DNA of 31,689 nt from Chara braunii (GCA_003427395.1 BFEA01000107.1:2902887-2934575); one strand, 5' to 3'; positions 19,483 to 29,846 are shown, counted from the first letter of the stretch. Made by a program: numbers and translations. Notes: generated by a model not told the origin, from the sequence alone.

Positions 19483-20009
19483 ATCAACAGAAAAATTCCC
19501 ACGAGAAATGAAAGTTGAAAAAAAAAATTCATAAAGAAAAAATCCTTCATATTTATAAATTATCATTCCAATGTTCGTCCAATTCTAAAATTTTCAATTT
19601 TATTTGATAAGATTCCGTCTAAATATGAGCTTTCCCTTCCAACTACATCTATTTGTTCAAGATGGAATGAAAGTCTGGACGAGTTTATGAAATGTTTTAA
19701 TTAAACTTTCTTTCTACTACAAAAAATATCTTTTAATTTAGATTGGATTAACCTATTTATGACTGAAAATCCTTACTTAGAATGACAGTCCAATTAAAAT
19801 ATTTCATGAACTCGTCCACACTTCCATTCCATCTTTAGCATGCAGTTCAAATAAGAAGGGATACCCCATTGTTGGAAGGAAAGGTTTTAAGTAAGACGAA
19901 AAATTTTAAAATTGGAATGACATTTTTTAAGATGCAATGAAAATTTAAAATTTAGAATATAATTTCACTATAGAATGATTATTTAATTCTACAAAATTTT
20001 TCCGTTGAT
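19483..20009. mobile_element. Foldback MITE with ~250-bp arms
   Basis: It starts ATCAACAGAAAAATT (19483-19497) and ends AATTTTTCCGTTGAT (19995-20009), inverted with one mismatch. The pairing continues inward: AAGATGGAATGAAAGTCTGG / GACGAGTTTATGAAAT / TTTTAATTAAACT on the left matches the inverse of AGTCCAATTAAAAT / ATTTCATGAACTCGTC / CCATTCCATCTT on the right. The turn is near 19745. It has no coding capacity. A clean target duplication is not evident (flanks TTTAAT and GTGCAA). Its arm is shared with the fragment at 16553-16815. Confidence 0.85.
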
Positions 20010-20021
20010 GTGCAAGCTCCG

Positions 20022-20240
20022 ATATGAACCTCCCGCCCAGCGAGACTTCTTGATCGGAGATGGAATTAGGCCAGAAAGTTAAGAAAAAAAGGTGTGTGCC
20101 AAAGACTTTAGGAAAGTGAGGTAGAGTCCCAGGTTGGAACTGGGATCTCCTGTGTCAAGGTTCTGGGCACAAAATGTAAGGGGCTCAAACGAAAACGGGC
20201 TCTCTTAGTTTGCGGCTTTCATGACCGGGTATTCAGGATG
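20022..20240. repeat. 220-bp direct repeat, copy 2
   Basis: Second copy of 18995-19213, about 90% similar by eye. It begins just after the foldback MITE. It is followed by GACCGATTTTGACACC and, about 50 bp later, the inverse GGTGTC and ATCGGTC, a nested inverted repeat at 20240-20292. Confidence 0.9.
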
Positions 20241-20292
20241 ACCGATTTTGACACCTAGGACGGTGTCGGGCGGCCAAAATTAATCGGTCACC

Positions 20293-20639
20293 TGAAATGA
20301 GAGTTTTTAAGGTCTATGTCTGTCTGCTACGTCCGTTTTTAACTCTTCTTTCGTCGAACTAGAGACGAAAAAACGGGGTGCCCCGAACGACCCCTGTTTT
20401 CCACTCCACTGGTTGACGTGACCCCTACTATTACATATTTTATCCTATTATTTTACCATATTTTTTACACCCCTTATGATGGCTTATTTCGTCTTTACTT
20501 TTGTTTCCTTTGATGCTCGGTCACAGGGGAGTGAGGGCGCTTTCGCATAAGCGGTTTTATGTGGTGGAGTCAAAGGCGGGGATCTATTTATTTTTGCGGG
20601 TATATATCTATATACTAGCTTAGCGCCCGTGGTGCGAAG
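20293..20639. other. No gene seen
   Basis: AT-rich, with a TATATATCTATATACTAG stretch followed by TTAGCGCCCGTGGTGCG at about 20598-20632. By position it could include a gypsy 5' LTR, but I found no paired copy near the other end of the element. Confidence 0.3.
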
Positions 20640-20920
20640 GTGCGGCCAACACCCGCAACCAAAAAGCGGGAAAGGACATGCCCACCGGGAAAGGACATGC
20701 CCACCAGGAAACAAAAAGAAAAAAAAAACGAAATGACAAAACGACACACCCACCGACACACCCAACAGGAAACAAAAGGAAACGAAAAAACAAAAAGTGG
20801 AAAAAATAAGGAAAAAAAAAGACGAACGATACGCTGACCACGAAACAAAAAGAAAAGCAAAAACAAAAAGCGAGAAACGATAGGCCAGAAACAAAAATTC
20901 TAAAAGAAAAAAAAGTCGTC
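20640..20920. repeat. A-rich low-complexity tract with short repeats
   Basis: GGGAAAGGACATGCCCACC is repeated in tandem at 20668 and 20687. Runs such as GGAAACAAAAGGAAACG and GACACACCCACCGACAC follow. The Phe-rich minus-strand frame over it (20484-20945) is a composition artefact. Confidence 0.75.
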
Positions 20921-21163
20921 CGCTTATCGATGGCAGCGGGTTCAAGATATTCCCTCACATCTACACCCGCCACCACCCGGCCCCGTGGACGCACTCGCTC
21001 GTTTAATGACGCACTATGAACATTTCGGTACGTGCGCCCGTCTGCACACTCCCCCGCCCTGGATCGCCTTCATCCTCGAGCCCTCCTAAAAACTTCGACC
21101 CCAAATCCGGCGTGCAGCGGACCATCGACCTCCCCCCCGCTGCCAATGCTGCTTAAGGGGTAG

Positions 21164-21220
21164 GATATATATATATATCGTCAAATAGAAATATATATAT
21201 ATATATATGTATATATTAAA
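21164..21220. repeat. AT microsatellite (two blocks)
   Basis: ATATATATATATAT runs at about 21166-21178 and 21190-21208, separated by CGTCAAATAGAA. Confidence 0.9.
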
Positions 21221-21527
21221 AAACGATCATAAAAAGGAATCTGTTTTTCGTTCTTTTTGTTCGTCTCCTGTTTTTCATGTCGATTATGTTTTGCCCTGGT
21301 TCTACCTTGATCTATGTGGTTCGATTTAACCATCGGTGACCCCTTTTATTTTTGTGAGTCCCCGGTTGGACAAACATTACGATTTTGGGGGTGATAATCA
21401 ATGCGCGCGACTGACAATTTCAGACATGACAACTAAATTAAATATCTTGCTGCCCGGTATGAGTTTGCACTACGACGATCAACGGAGATTGTTGACGCAA
21501 CAACCTATTTTGGGTTTTGGTAGTCCA

Positions 21528-22257
21528 TTTTTCTAGTCCTGGTGAATCCTCGATAGCAGTTTGAGGAGCGCTTCCGCCCCGGGTTATTCCGGTCATGGTT
21601 ATTGCAGACGGTTGGTCCTATCCATTTTTACTATCTGCATGGGCCTTCGTGACTTCCTCGGACTTACCATTCCAGTCTGCCTCTGGCAAAATAGTCATGC
21701 GGTCCTCATTTACCGTCCATGGCCAATAGGCCGCTGTTGGACTGGTGTCGCAGTTATGGATGCTTGCTATTGGGACTGGCACCGCGTGTATTGCTAGTCG
21801 TTGTTGGACAGGTACCACGGCGATGGGCCTCTCTTGGCCGCTGGTGACTGAAGTTGAGGGTCTAACACTGAAGAAAGGACTGCAATCAGTGGTGTCGGTG
21901 TTTTTCTGGTCCTGGTGAATCCTCGACGACAGTTTGAGGAGCGCTTCCGCCCCGGGTTATTCCGGTCATGGTTATTGCAGATGGTTGGTCCTATCCATTT
22001 TTACTATCTGCATGGGCCTTCGTGACTTCGTCGGACTTACCATTCCAGTCTGCCACTGGCAAAATAGTCGTGCGGTCCTCATTTACCGTCCATGGCCAAT
22101 AGGCCGCTGTTGGACTGGTGCCGCGATTATGGATGCTTGCTATTGGGACTGGCACCGCGTCTATTGCTACTCGTTGTTGGACAGGTACCACGGCGATAGG
22201 CCTCTCTTGGCCGCTGGTGACTGAAGCTGAGGGTCTAACACTGAAGAAAGGACTGCA
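21528..22257. repeat. Tandem duplication, 373-bp period
   Basis: Copy 1 is 21528-21884 and copy 2 is 21901-22257, sharing TTTTTCT-R-GTCCTGGTGAAT through CACTGAAGAAAGGACTGCA with few substitutions. Copy 2 runs into a 168-codon minus-strand frame (22497-21991, Val/Pro/Thr/Ser-rich, no recognised domain). Because 373 is not a multiple of three, the duplication shifts that frame, and copy 1 encodes the same residues only as a separate short frame. A host exon is possible but not supported by any motif. Confidence 0.92.
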
Positions 22258-22850
22258 GGGACGACCCACAGGGGGACGGATATAGTTGTCAAGGTACCAA
22301 GGGGAGGGATCATTCGGGACTGAAAGGGACCAGAAGGAACACAGCCCACGGACTGCGACCACAGTGAACGCAACAAGCGAGTCCGTTGGGCTCCGTGCTA
22401 GTTCATGAGGCGCTGCTACTGGGGCGACAGTTACAGTGGGAGAGGTGACATCAACATCAACGCCATGGAGGCACTGTGAGAGAGGGTGAGAGATCAAGCA
22501 GGACAGACAGAGAATGGGATAGTGTGCTTACTCTGCCCACAACGAATCTCTCTTCTATGCAGGCTGATAATGCAGCGCACGTGGAAAGTTCTCGCTTATC
22601 CAGCCACTGGTGAGAGTACCGCACTATATCTTCCCATGTTCGACGGGAGGTGAGTCCATTCAGGGACGCATAATAGAGGCATGAATATGGGGATGTATCT
22701 ACCTGTGATCGAGAGATGTGTTCCCGCTTCTCTTACTGAATGACTGCAACGAGCAGAAGCTAGAAAAATACAATGTGTATTCCCATGTTTGTACTAAACA
22801 TTCACTCTATTTCTTTGTACTTGTCGGACTGATATATATGGGAGACTGAT
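22258..22850. other. No gene confirmed; part of a 168-codon minus-strand frame
   Basis: 22258-22497 belongs to an open minus-strand frame beginning MISHPLSQCLHGVDVDV. No domain, splice pattern or homologue is recognised. From 22498 to 22850 I see nothing. Confidence 0.25.
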
Positions 22851-22854
22851 CCAG

Positions 22855-23210
22855 CGGCCCAACTCAGTTGGTTAGGCACGCAAATGGCATTCAGGAGGTT
22901 GTGGGTTCAAGCCCCATGACCGCATGTGGCGCACTTAGTGCCAATGAATTGGGATAGTCCTTTGGATACTCCTGATCGGTCTTAGTGGAATCTATGACCA
23001 ACATGGGTACGAGTGCGAGTGCGAGTGGGTTCAAGTTGTGTGTGGTGTGTGGGGGAGTGTTGGCCATAGCCACTGCTGCTACTCGATGAGGGGTGGAAAA
23101 GGGAGGCAACTACTGACAGGTCTCGGTCTTTGTGTTAGCCAGACCCCTACTGGTGGCCCCAACCCTATACCCTAAACATTAGGGGCAAGGGGCAACATGA
23201 AATCTCCCCT
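22855..23210 (+). mobile_element. tRNA-derived SINE-like element
   Basis: The head GGCCCAACTCAGTTGGTTAG (22857-22876) resembles a tRNA D-arm with a degraded A box. GTGGG-TTCAAGC-CCCAT (22901-22917) is a T-arm with a consensus B box, GGTTCAAGCCC. The anticodon region does not fold and the acceptor ends do not pair, so it is not a working tRNA gene. The body continues for about 300 bp. No clear A-tail or target duplication was found, so the 3' end is uncertain. Confidence 0.6.
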
Positions 23211-23324
23211 TCACAGTGAGAGGAAACTATGCTTGCAGGGGTCCCCTCTAGATAGCCTTAGGAGTAGGTAGTGAAAGGCAAAAACAGAAGTTGAGAGAAA
23301 AATATAGAAAAAAATAAAATAAAA

Positions 23325-23328
<4 letters not shown>

Positions 23329-23373
<45 letters not shown>
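23329..23373. repeat. (AT)n microsatellite, ~45 bp
   Basis: An uninterrupted AT dinucleotide run. In the minus-strand 348-codon frame across it, it encodes an alternating Ile-Tyr string. Confidence 0.97.
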
Positions 23374-23375
<2 letters not shown>

Positions 23376-23398
23376 GGAGACTGCACAAGGGTATGAGT

Positions 23399-23640
23399 GA
23401 GGGAGATATAAGAAGCATAGCCGCTCGCTACGCGCATGACAGCGGGAGTCGGGGAGAGAGTTGATGAGAGAGAGAGAGAGAAACAGTGCAAGAGCGGGGG
23501 CATTATCCTGCACAAGTGGAGACACGGAAAGAGAGGAAGGAGGTTGTATCGAGTGCGCGCACGTGTAAGGGCGTAAGTATCTGAGGGACAGAGGGAAAGG
23601 CGAAGTGTGTCTGTGAGAGAGAGATGTAGAGAGTGGTGTG
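23399..23640. repeat. GA-rich tract
   Basis: Repeated GAGAGAGAG, GAGGGA and GTGTGAGAG motifs, purine-biased on the plus strand. Confidence 0.7.
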
Positions 23641-24121
23641 TAAAGTTGTTGTCTACAGAAGACAAAAAAATATAAAAATAATAATAATAAATATAAATAT
23701 AAAAAAAGACGATGTACCTTCCATCGTTCTCGCTGAAGATTCATCTTGGGCAGGGCACAACAAATTGATAAATTGGTCGTGTAATGTTCCATGCTCCAAC
23801 GATGCACGGAAAGAAAAGTACATGGTAATATAAAAATCCGTGTTTCATTCTCATTCCCCTCATTAAGTGAGGTCCTGGACTCTTGTGCACAAATGGCAAG
23901 GGTATGCCAATGCAAGGGTCTGCCAACGCATCTTCCCTCATTTCTGTTGATGATACATTCTCGTTCCCCGCCTTGAGTAAATAAACATGTGAGGCATGGT
24001 TCACGAGGCGAAACCAGGAGATAACTAATGCTAAACGCGTCGGATACTTGAAACATTTTTATGTGCGTACCTAAGCGGGGGTGCAGCCAGATACATTCAA
24101 GGTGAGATTGACATAGGGTTG
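23641..24121. other. No gene seen
   Basis: An AT-rich stretch (ATAATAATAAATATAAATAT at about 23678) followed by unique-looking sequence. No frame here has a recognisable domain. Confidence 0.35.
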
Positions 24122-24880
24122 TGTTGTCAAGCGCATCGGTCCGACACCGCACAAGGCAGCGTGGGACCCTCCCGGCTGCGTCACGCAGGAGTTGGTCTAC
24201 CTTTTCTTTGAAAATACACATGGAGCTTTCGCAAGCCGCTCCGGCTGAGTGCACCAACCATACCTCTCGCGAGCCCCTACAACAGGATAGGGCCTACGCG
24301 AGGCATGACTTACCTCCACCTTACGGGAGTTGTCACCTCCCTTCAGTGGGCGTATCCCAACCTTTTCATATCGTGAGTCCAACGCCGTAACCTAAGGGCT
24401 AAGCACAAGCCTGAGACCGGTGTGCGCAGACTCCTATATAAAGTGGTGCAGCACGACGCCTAGGGCCAAAAAGGTGGCCTGGGCCTCATCTCTGCCTACA
24501 ACCAAGTGCGCGACCATTAAACACCCTTGCCGGCTTACTCCAGCTACGCCACGACGGTCGTGCGCACCCTCCCGCACGCCAAACCTACCGCCGGTCAGTG
24601 TGCAGGACAATGCCCAAACCTTTTAACCCCCCCCCTTATCTGGTAATAAGAATCAAGTCACTTGGCTATGTCGGTATCACAATCAAATACAAAGAGAGAA
24701 ATCACACGCGCGCCTTAAAACCGCACGCCCTCTCACTCTTCTTAGTCGGACAATCCCTAGCCTGCGTACGGACGACCACCGCATTTCGTGCCGATACTCC
24801 AAATTTTCCAAATTAATCAAACTTTCTGTCACTTGTAAAAAAACAGGGCGGATACCCTTGTCAGGGTATTCGCGCCGACA
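24122..24880 (+). mobile_element. Short member of the CCGACA-ended family (solo-LTR-like)
   Basis: It begins TGTTGTCAAGCGCATCGG and ends with a stem-loop (GATACCCT-TGTC-AGGGTATT, 24851-24870) and GCGCCGACA. The outer bases are TGT...ACA, as in an LTR. Its first 250 bp match 8011-8300 of copy B. A TATATAAAG box lies at 24435-24443, about 310 bp in, and could be an LTR or transposon promoter. At 759 bp it is one-seventh of copy B, with a different middle. No matching target duplication is seen (GGTTG before, GCGCG after). Confidence 0.72.
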
Positions 24881-25350
24881 GCGCGTGGGTGAGGATTGGA
24901 AAAACGCCGTGTGCATAAGGGGATGAGAGAGAGAAACAAAGCAGGGAGAGAAGTGCACTCAAGTTGATGGTTCCCTCCCTAGTGTGAACCACTTTAACTT
25001 GTCCACCACAAATTTACCTAACCGCTGCGTGCAGTTGGATACACACAGAACGCTGCTGGCAGAGGACGAGTGGTGGTGTCAGTCGGGATCAGTGCAGGGA
25101 GAGACACAGAGAGAGACAGAGAAGCAGACAAAGGGCTGTGAGCAATAGGGATCTAGACCCAGGGAAGAATGTTGACATCAAAGTTAACTGCCACGTGACA
25201 AATCCCAACAGCCTGAGCTTGCAGAAAACAAAACGATGCAAGAAAGTTCATGAGTAAATAAGACGACCTTGTTATTCTTAATTAGTGTTACATTTCCACG
25301 GTGAACAGTTTTTGCGTTGCTTTTCTCGGGCATAACTCCTCATAGCTGGA
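24881..25350. other. No gene seen
   Basis: Unique-looking sequence with a GAGAGACAGAGAGAGACAG purine patch at about 25100. No frame or RNA is recognisable. Confidence 0.35.
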
Positions 25351-25572
25351 TTGACTCAACCGCGATCCGTCTTGATGGTGCATCGAAGAGAACACTCTGG
25401 CTGCCCTGGTCTTCAATCTAACGTCGGTTGGACACACTTGAAGTGGTCACTGCGACGCTGCAAATCTTGTGCGGTAAACCCTGGTATGGACAGGTGTAGT
25501 ACATGTAAAGGGGAAAATGGAAAGGACCTGATAATCGACAAACCGCTGAGAATAAAAAGTGAGGGACATTGA
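25351..25572 (+). CDS. Possible exon with paired CxxC motifs (uncertain)
   Basis: A 73-codon frame contains RRCKSCAVNPGMDRCSTCKG, i.e. Cys-x2-Cys-x8-Cys-x2-Cys, the spacing of a small zinc-binding knuckle or ribbon. About 430 bp downstream, 25983-26120 encodes in one frame APHKACGKYNVLHCSECGCV, again Cys-rich with His-Cys-x2-Cys, and is preceded by a plausible splice acceptor (CTTCTTACAG, ending at 26012). These could be two exons of one zinc-finger gene. No family is recognised, no donor was confirmed, and the whole could be chance. The start codon is arbitrary. Confidence 0.25.
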   Translation: MTQPRSVLMVHRREHSGCPGLQSNVGWTHLKWSLRRCKSCAVNPGMDRCSTCKGENGKDLIIDKPLRIKSEGH

Positions 25573-26120
25573 AAAAGATGGAGGACAAAGTAGTTTTACG
25601 AAGGATATGAGGAAGAGTGAACATTTGTACCTTCGGAGACTTTGAAGTGAATGTCGTTCCCTTGCTGAGGCAAGCCTGATTAACTCTACGAAAGTTTAGG
25701 TGCAAGTGGGATAACACTCTCTGTCCCCTAAACGGAAAAATTGGTAATCAAGTTCATTTAGTGTCCACTGAGAAAAGTTGCCCTCTCTATATGGGTTACT
25801 AACGGCCAGACTGCGTTCTCAGGGCTTTCAACTTTCAGAGCATGTGGGTTGGTGGGAGTCTGTGTTTGCTTTTCTCACCAGACAAAGTAAACGGGGTTTC
25901 TCCCGCCTTCCTATTGCGCGTGGAATCAAATCTGATTCAACATTTCACAAGATGTTGATGGCCCGAACTGTGTAAGGCACTTCACTTATGAATGCATCTC
26001 ACGCTTCTTACAGTGGCCCCACATAAAGCGTGTGGGAAGTATAACGTTCTTCACTGCTCCGAGTGTGGCTGTGTCCCTGATGACGAGAACATACAATCAT
26101 TAATATGTACAACATAGATG

Positions 26121-28004
26121 AAGAAATATGGGGAGTTAGTCGGACTGCAGTCATCTATTTTGAGAAAAGTGACACGGTTTGACATGAGTCTTTGTGCAGG
26201 GATGCCGCTAGGGTTTTGACCAAGTTACACTTGTGATTCTGTCGGTGACGAGTTGTTGGAATATCCTCCCTGCCGACTGCATTTACCTTGTCGTTTCTGG
26301 CTGTTCCTCATCGCCTCTTTGTTCAAGACCAATTCCAATTTTACCCCCACGGATTTGGGGATCCGCAAGGAGACCCCGAAACTGGATTGTACTATTCATT
26401 TTATTTTATTTGTCTTTTTTTTTATTTTCAGTGCAAATTTGCTGCTTAAGGCTCGAGGCTAGAGTGGGAGCATGACAAGCAAACCAAAACCCTACTCCCT
26501 TGTCACGCCGCTTAGAAACTCCGAAGCGGGCACAGCGGGTGACAGACGCCGCTGCCATGGCTTCAGCGACGGACATAGCATCGTCCCCAGGTTTCCTCAC
26601 AACGGGTCCATATGAGGTGTACGAGAGGAATATAATGGATATCTCGTTGCTCAACATACGACGCCTACGAGACTTATATACCTCAAAGTCAGTCGTGGAT
26701 GGTCTCAGTCGAGGGCGGTGCTCTTGATGCTTAACCTCTGTACAAGCACGCCAAACAAAGCCCGACACTCGGTACGGGTAGTCTTGACCCGTTCAGCAAA
26801 CAGGGACACCGAATTCCATGCTACGAATTCAAAGTAATGCGGCCATTCCTATTCATGTAGAAGTGCACCTCTAATACGTCCCTTACGGGGGTGACTTGTA
26901 CGAGCGCGCGTATATGTGACGGGTTGTTTTAATAACTGTTTGTACCGTATACACATGGCACGAGATTCGTTCACAAAGCAACTCAAGAGGATGAACTTTG
27001 CTATTTCCCATGAATTCCAACGGACTACGTTTATGCATGCATCCTCGTTCGTCAATCATTCAGCCTTCCAACATGACCTGAAATTCTGCATATCACATGG
27101 AGACGATCAGACCACAATCATCATCCACGACATCATCCATAACAGGAAAGAGGTACGAGAGAACTTTGAAGAAATGGAGGGATCTACACGATTATACAGA
27201 AGTCGACAATTACAACAACAAAAATGACGAAAGCCGAAACCAAAATTTCTAGAGGGCCAGGAGAGAAGTCCTCTACACACCCTAGCACGCAACGCGCTGT
27301 CACTGCTGCACCATCCTCCTCCGTACTCTGATGAAGGCAGCTTGTCGCCTCACACCTACCAACCGCTCAGAGTTGTTACCCCGCTTAGCCCGAGTGCATA
27401 CGGCGTGTTCTCACGTGCTCCACGGTCAGTCGTGGCCGCACGTCAACCCCACGCACTCGCCACCTGAGCTCACCGGATTGCCTAATTCCGAGCTCACCTC
27501 TTTGCATGCTCATACTCCTTAGCGGATCCTCTCGACCACGCTAACATTCCCAAGTCTAGATTAGAGAGCGATTTAGTCGCGCTTGCGAAATTTATAGCTA
27601 TTAGCACTTGCGCATGAATGTCGGGATTACGCTGAGGCAGGGTGAGAGAGAAGGAAAGGACATGCGCGACCTATGGTCGACATGCCTGGGCGGTGGCGCG
27701 AGGGATGTAGCCACTCTCTACGCATCGATCCCGTCATGTACCACTTTGGCCAACGAGACGAAGAGGAAGGGGCCACATGTTTCGATACAAAGAGAAGCCA
27801 AAAGGGAGAAGATTACAGTTACACCCGTACTCGCCAAGAAAGGAATAAAAGAAAATTACAGTTGAGATTAGAACTAAGGCGCGGCGGGAATAGAGTGCAG
27901 GACAGAGTGCAGCAAAGCACGCGCGAGTAAGGAGCGTCGTGCAGTCACAAAAAAAGGTACGATGCCCCCCAAATCCTAGTCTAATTAGAGTTCTAATTCT
28001 GGGT
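26121..28004. other. No gene confirmed
   Basis: Several frames of 60-120 codons occur on both strands (for example 26406-26768 minus and 26916-27227 plus). None shows a known domain, biased codon use or a convincing splice structure. The plus frame at 26916-27227 looks the least repetitive (ends RQLQQQK) and could be tested for expression. No repeat relation to the rest of the window is seen. Confidence 0.3.
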
Positions 28005-28300
28005 AACTGACATTTCGTTAAAACTGACATTTTTTTCTAAGTTGACGAAATTGAGCGTACAAAAAAACAACATTTTTCAGTGTTTTTTTGTCCCCATGAC
28101 ATCGGATGATCAGATCATCGGGTGTCGTGGCGACTCCCGATGATCTGACCATCAGATGTATGTTAACGGTACTTTACGTTGAGGTACATCAGATGCACAA
28201 AGTGAGATAACCACTTTCTCACCCAATGAGCAATGAAATTTTGACTAGGTCTACTTTCGTGAATTTAGAAAAAAATGTCAGTTTTAACGAAATGTCAGTT
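28005..28300. mobile_element. MITE with 46-bp terminal inverted repeats and inner hairpin
   Basis: The left end 28005-28050 and right end 28255-28300 are inverted copies with 44 of 46 positions matching; the outer 36 are identical. Each end holds the motif ACTGACATTT twice, with CGTTAAA between. Inside, 28100-28122 pairs with 28136-28158 (21 of 23) around a 13-base loop, so the element can fold as a hairpin within a hairpin. It has no coding capacity. Flanks read GGGT on the left and GAGT on the right, so the target duplication is unclear. High end identity suggests fairly recent activity. Confidence 0.92.
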
Positions 28301-28519
28301 GAGTGCCCACGCATTCTTTCCAAAGAGTTCAAAAAATTCAAAAAGATTCCCCCGCGCGATGATCGAGCCAAAGCTCTTTGCCCAAATTTCCCAAAAAGAA
28401 GGAAAAAGTTGTGTCAGCCGTTATCCATGTGCTCGTTAAGGCGCGTCCTGACCACCAATATCCGTGGGACCAAACTCTCACAAAACGGAGAGAAAAGAAA
28501 AAAAAGGAATGGGGGGATT
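28301..28519. other. No gene confirmed
   Basis: A plus-strand frame overlaps here (28226-28537) but starts inside the MITE and has no recognisable domain. Confidence 0.3.
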
Positions 28520-28662
28520 CATGGAATCGACCCTTAGGCACGTCTGACCTCCCCAAGGTTCAATCGCGCAGAAAGTTGCGGCTGGGGGCGTTCATGCAAT
28601 TGACCCGTAGGCCCATCTGACCACCCCAAGGTCCAATCGCGCAGAAAGTCGCGCCTATCAGA
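28520..28662. repeat. 73-bp tandem repeat, two units
   Basis: TCATGGAATCGACCCTTAGG... and TCATGCAATTGACCCGTAGG... share ..CATCTGACC..CCCCAAGGT, CAATCGCGCAGAAAGT and CGCG/GCGG. CCCCAAGGTT is at 28551 and CCCCAAGGTC at 28624. Confidence 0.88.
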
Positions 28663-28696
28663 AGATAGATCGTCACAGAGTGCCCTGTATAAACCA

Positions 28697-28710
28697 GGAC
28701 ACTCGGTTGG
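28697..28710 (+). repeat. Left target-site duplication of retroposon
   Basis: AGGACACTCGGTTGG (28696-28710) is repeated exactly at 29852-29866, directly after the A-tail of the retroposon at 28711-29851. The first A may belong to either the tail or the target. Confidence 0.93.
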
Positions 28711-28718
28711 TTGTCCAG

Positions 28719-28802
28719 TTGATGTAGCTCAGTGGTTAGAGCACCGGTTGGAAATGCACATTGTGGTATAAGGTTGCGGGTTTAAATCCGCAGCCTTGCG
28801 CA
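28719..28802 (+). ncRNA. tRNA-like head of the retroposon with Pol III boxes
   Basis: GTTGATG then TAGCTCAGTGG (A box, 28725-28735) forms a D-arm with the perfect stem GCTC/GAGC around AGTGGTTA. GGTTTAAATCC (28779-28789) is the B box, inside TGCGG...CCGCA, a T-arm with an 8-base loop. The acceptor strands do not pair and the anticodon arm is disordered, so it is a decayed tRNA serving as a promoter, not a tRNA gene. Confidence 0.75.
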
Positions 28803-29285
28803 TGGACACCGGCAGGGTGTTAGATTGATGCACGGCTGGACACACTATCCTCTGACCACTACATGGTTATGATTACAGACCCTGCCTGTATTGGTCAGGG
28901 GATCAAGTCCCGGGTGTTGTATGCCGGTTCTGGGTTCTGCAGGGCTTGCTTGGGGTATTGGTCTTGGCTGTTCGGTTGTCCTCCCCAGTCTGATATACCA
29001 CACATACGTGCCATCTCCGATTGATGTTCATACGGTCGAGTCTTGCAGATATATCTCACAGGTTACGGTAGGGCCCGTTCTACATACATACTGCCTTCGG
29101 GTATACAACTGGTGTCTGGATATACACACACATATCATACGTAGCCTACGGGCTAAAAACATACATCCACAGTTTCCGAACACATACATACGGCCTACGG
29201 GCTTGCATATGTCTACAGTTGACTGAGGGAGGGGTTAGAAAGACTTAGTCCCTAGGGTGTAGATTACGGTAGTTACCCCGGCGGG

Positions 29286-29400
29286 TCTGAGCTCCACCTA
29301 GCCAAGATAGGGGCAAGCTAGGGGAAGGACGGTAGGACTGTCAGTCTGAGTTCCGCCTGGCCTTGGGTAAGCTGGGGGAAGGACAGTAGACTGTCTGGCT
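29286..29400 (+). repeat. 59-bp tandem duplication within retroposon
   Basis: TCTGAGCTCCACCTAGCC...GGGGAAGGACGGTAGGACTGTC at 29286 and TCTGAGTTCCGCCTGGCC...GGGGGAAGGACAGTAGACTGTC at 29345. Confidence 0.85.
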
Positions 29401-29815
29401 GGGGTACTGACTGCTAGTTAGCCTGTCCCCGAAGATAAACCCAGGGGTCTATAGTCTCTTGCATAAGGACACGAGGTTGGTAGAATATAGTAGTGCCTGG
29501 CGTCCGAAGTTCCCGTACAGCATGGCATGTCCGATTCCGCTTCCACTGGGACTGGGGTAATAGCTAGCCTTGGTGCCTGTCATGCTGTCTGGTCCAAGTC
29601 ACCCACCTGCTGGTTGGGTGGTGATCCTGAGTGGGTTACACTGAGGTAGGATAGTAGGGTAGGGGATAGGCTGGGAGTATTGATGAATGGTTGGGTTGGG
29701 AGGTGACCTTGAGATCTTAGGACGGCCAAGGCTCAGTGCTTCCGGTGATCCCTGTGTGTGCCTGGTAATTAGCCTCTACAACACCCTGGACTTTATTAAA
29801 GAAAAGAAAGAAAGA

Positions 29816-29846
<31 letters not shown>

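Noticed and set aside
20484-20945. Phe-rich hydrophobic minus-strand frame resembling a membrane protein
   Set aside because: It is the complement of an A-rich low-complexity tract, with three overlapping frames all equally Phe-rich.
22857-22925. Functional tRNA gene
   Set aside because: The T-arm is good, but the A box has two mismatches, there is no anticodon stem and the acceptor strands do not pair.
23211-24257. Longest open frame in the window, 348 codons, minus strand
   Set aside because: It runs through an (AT)n microsatellite (an Ile-Tyr string), a GA-rich tract, and begins inside the short CCGACA-family element. No domain is visible, so it is a composition artefact.
28719-28802. 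Functional tRNA gene
   Set aside because: The D-arm and both Pol III boxes are good, but the acceptor strands do not pair, the T-loop has 8 bases and the anticodon arm is disordered. It lies at the head of a retroposon.
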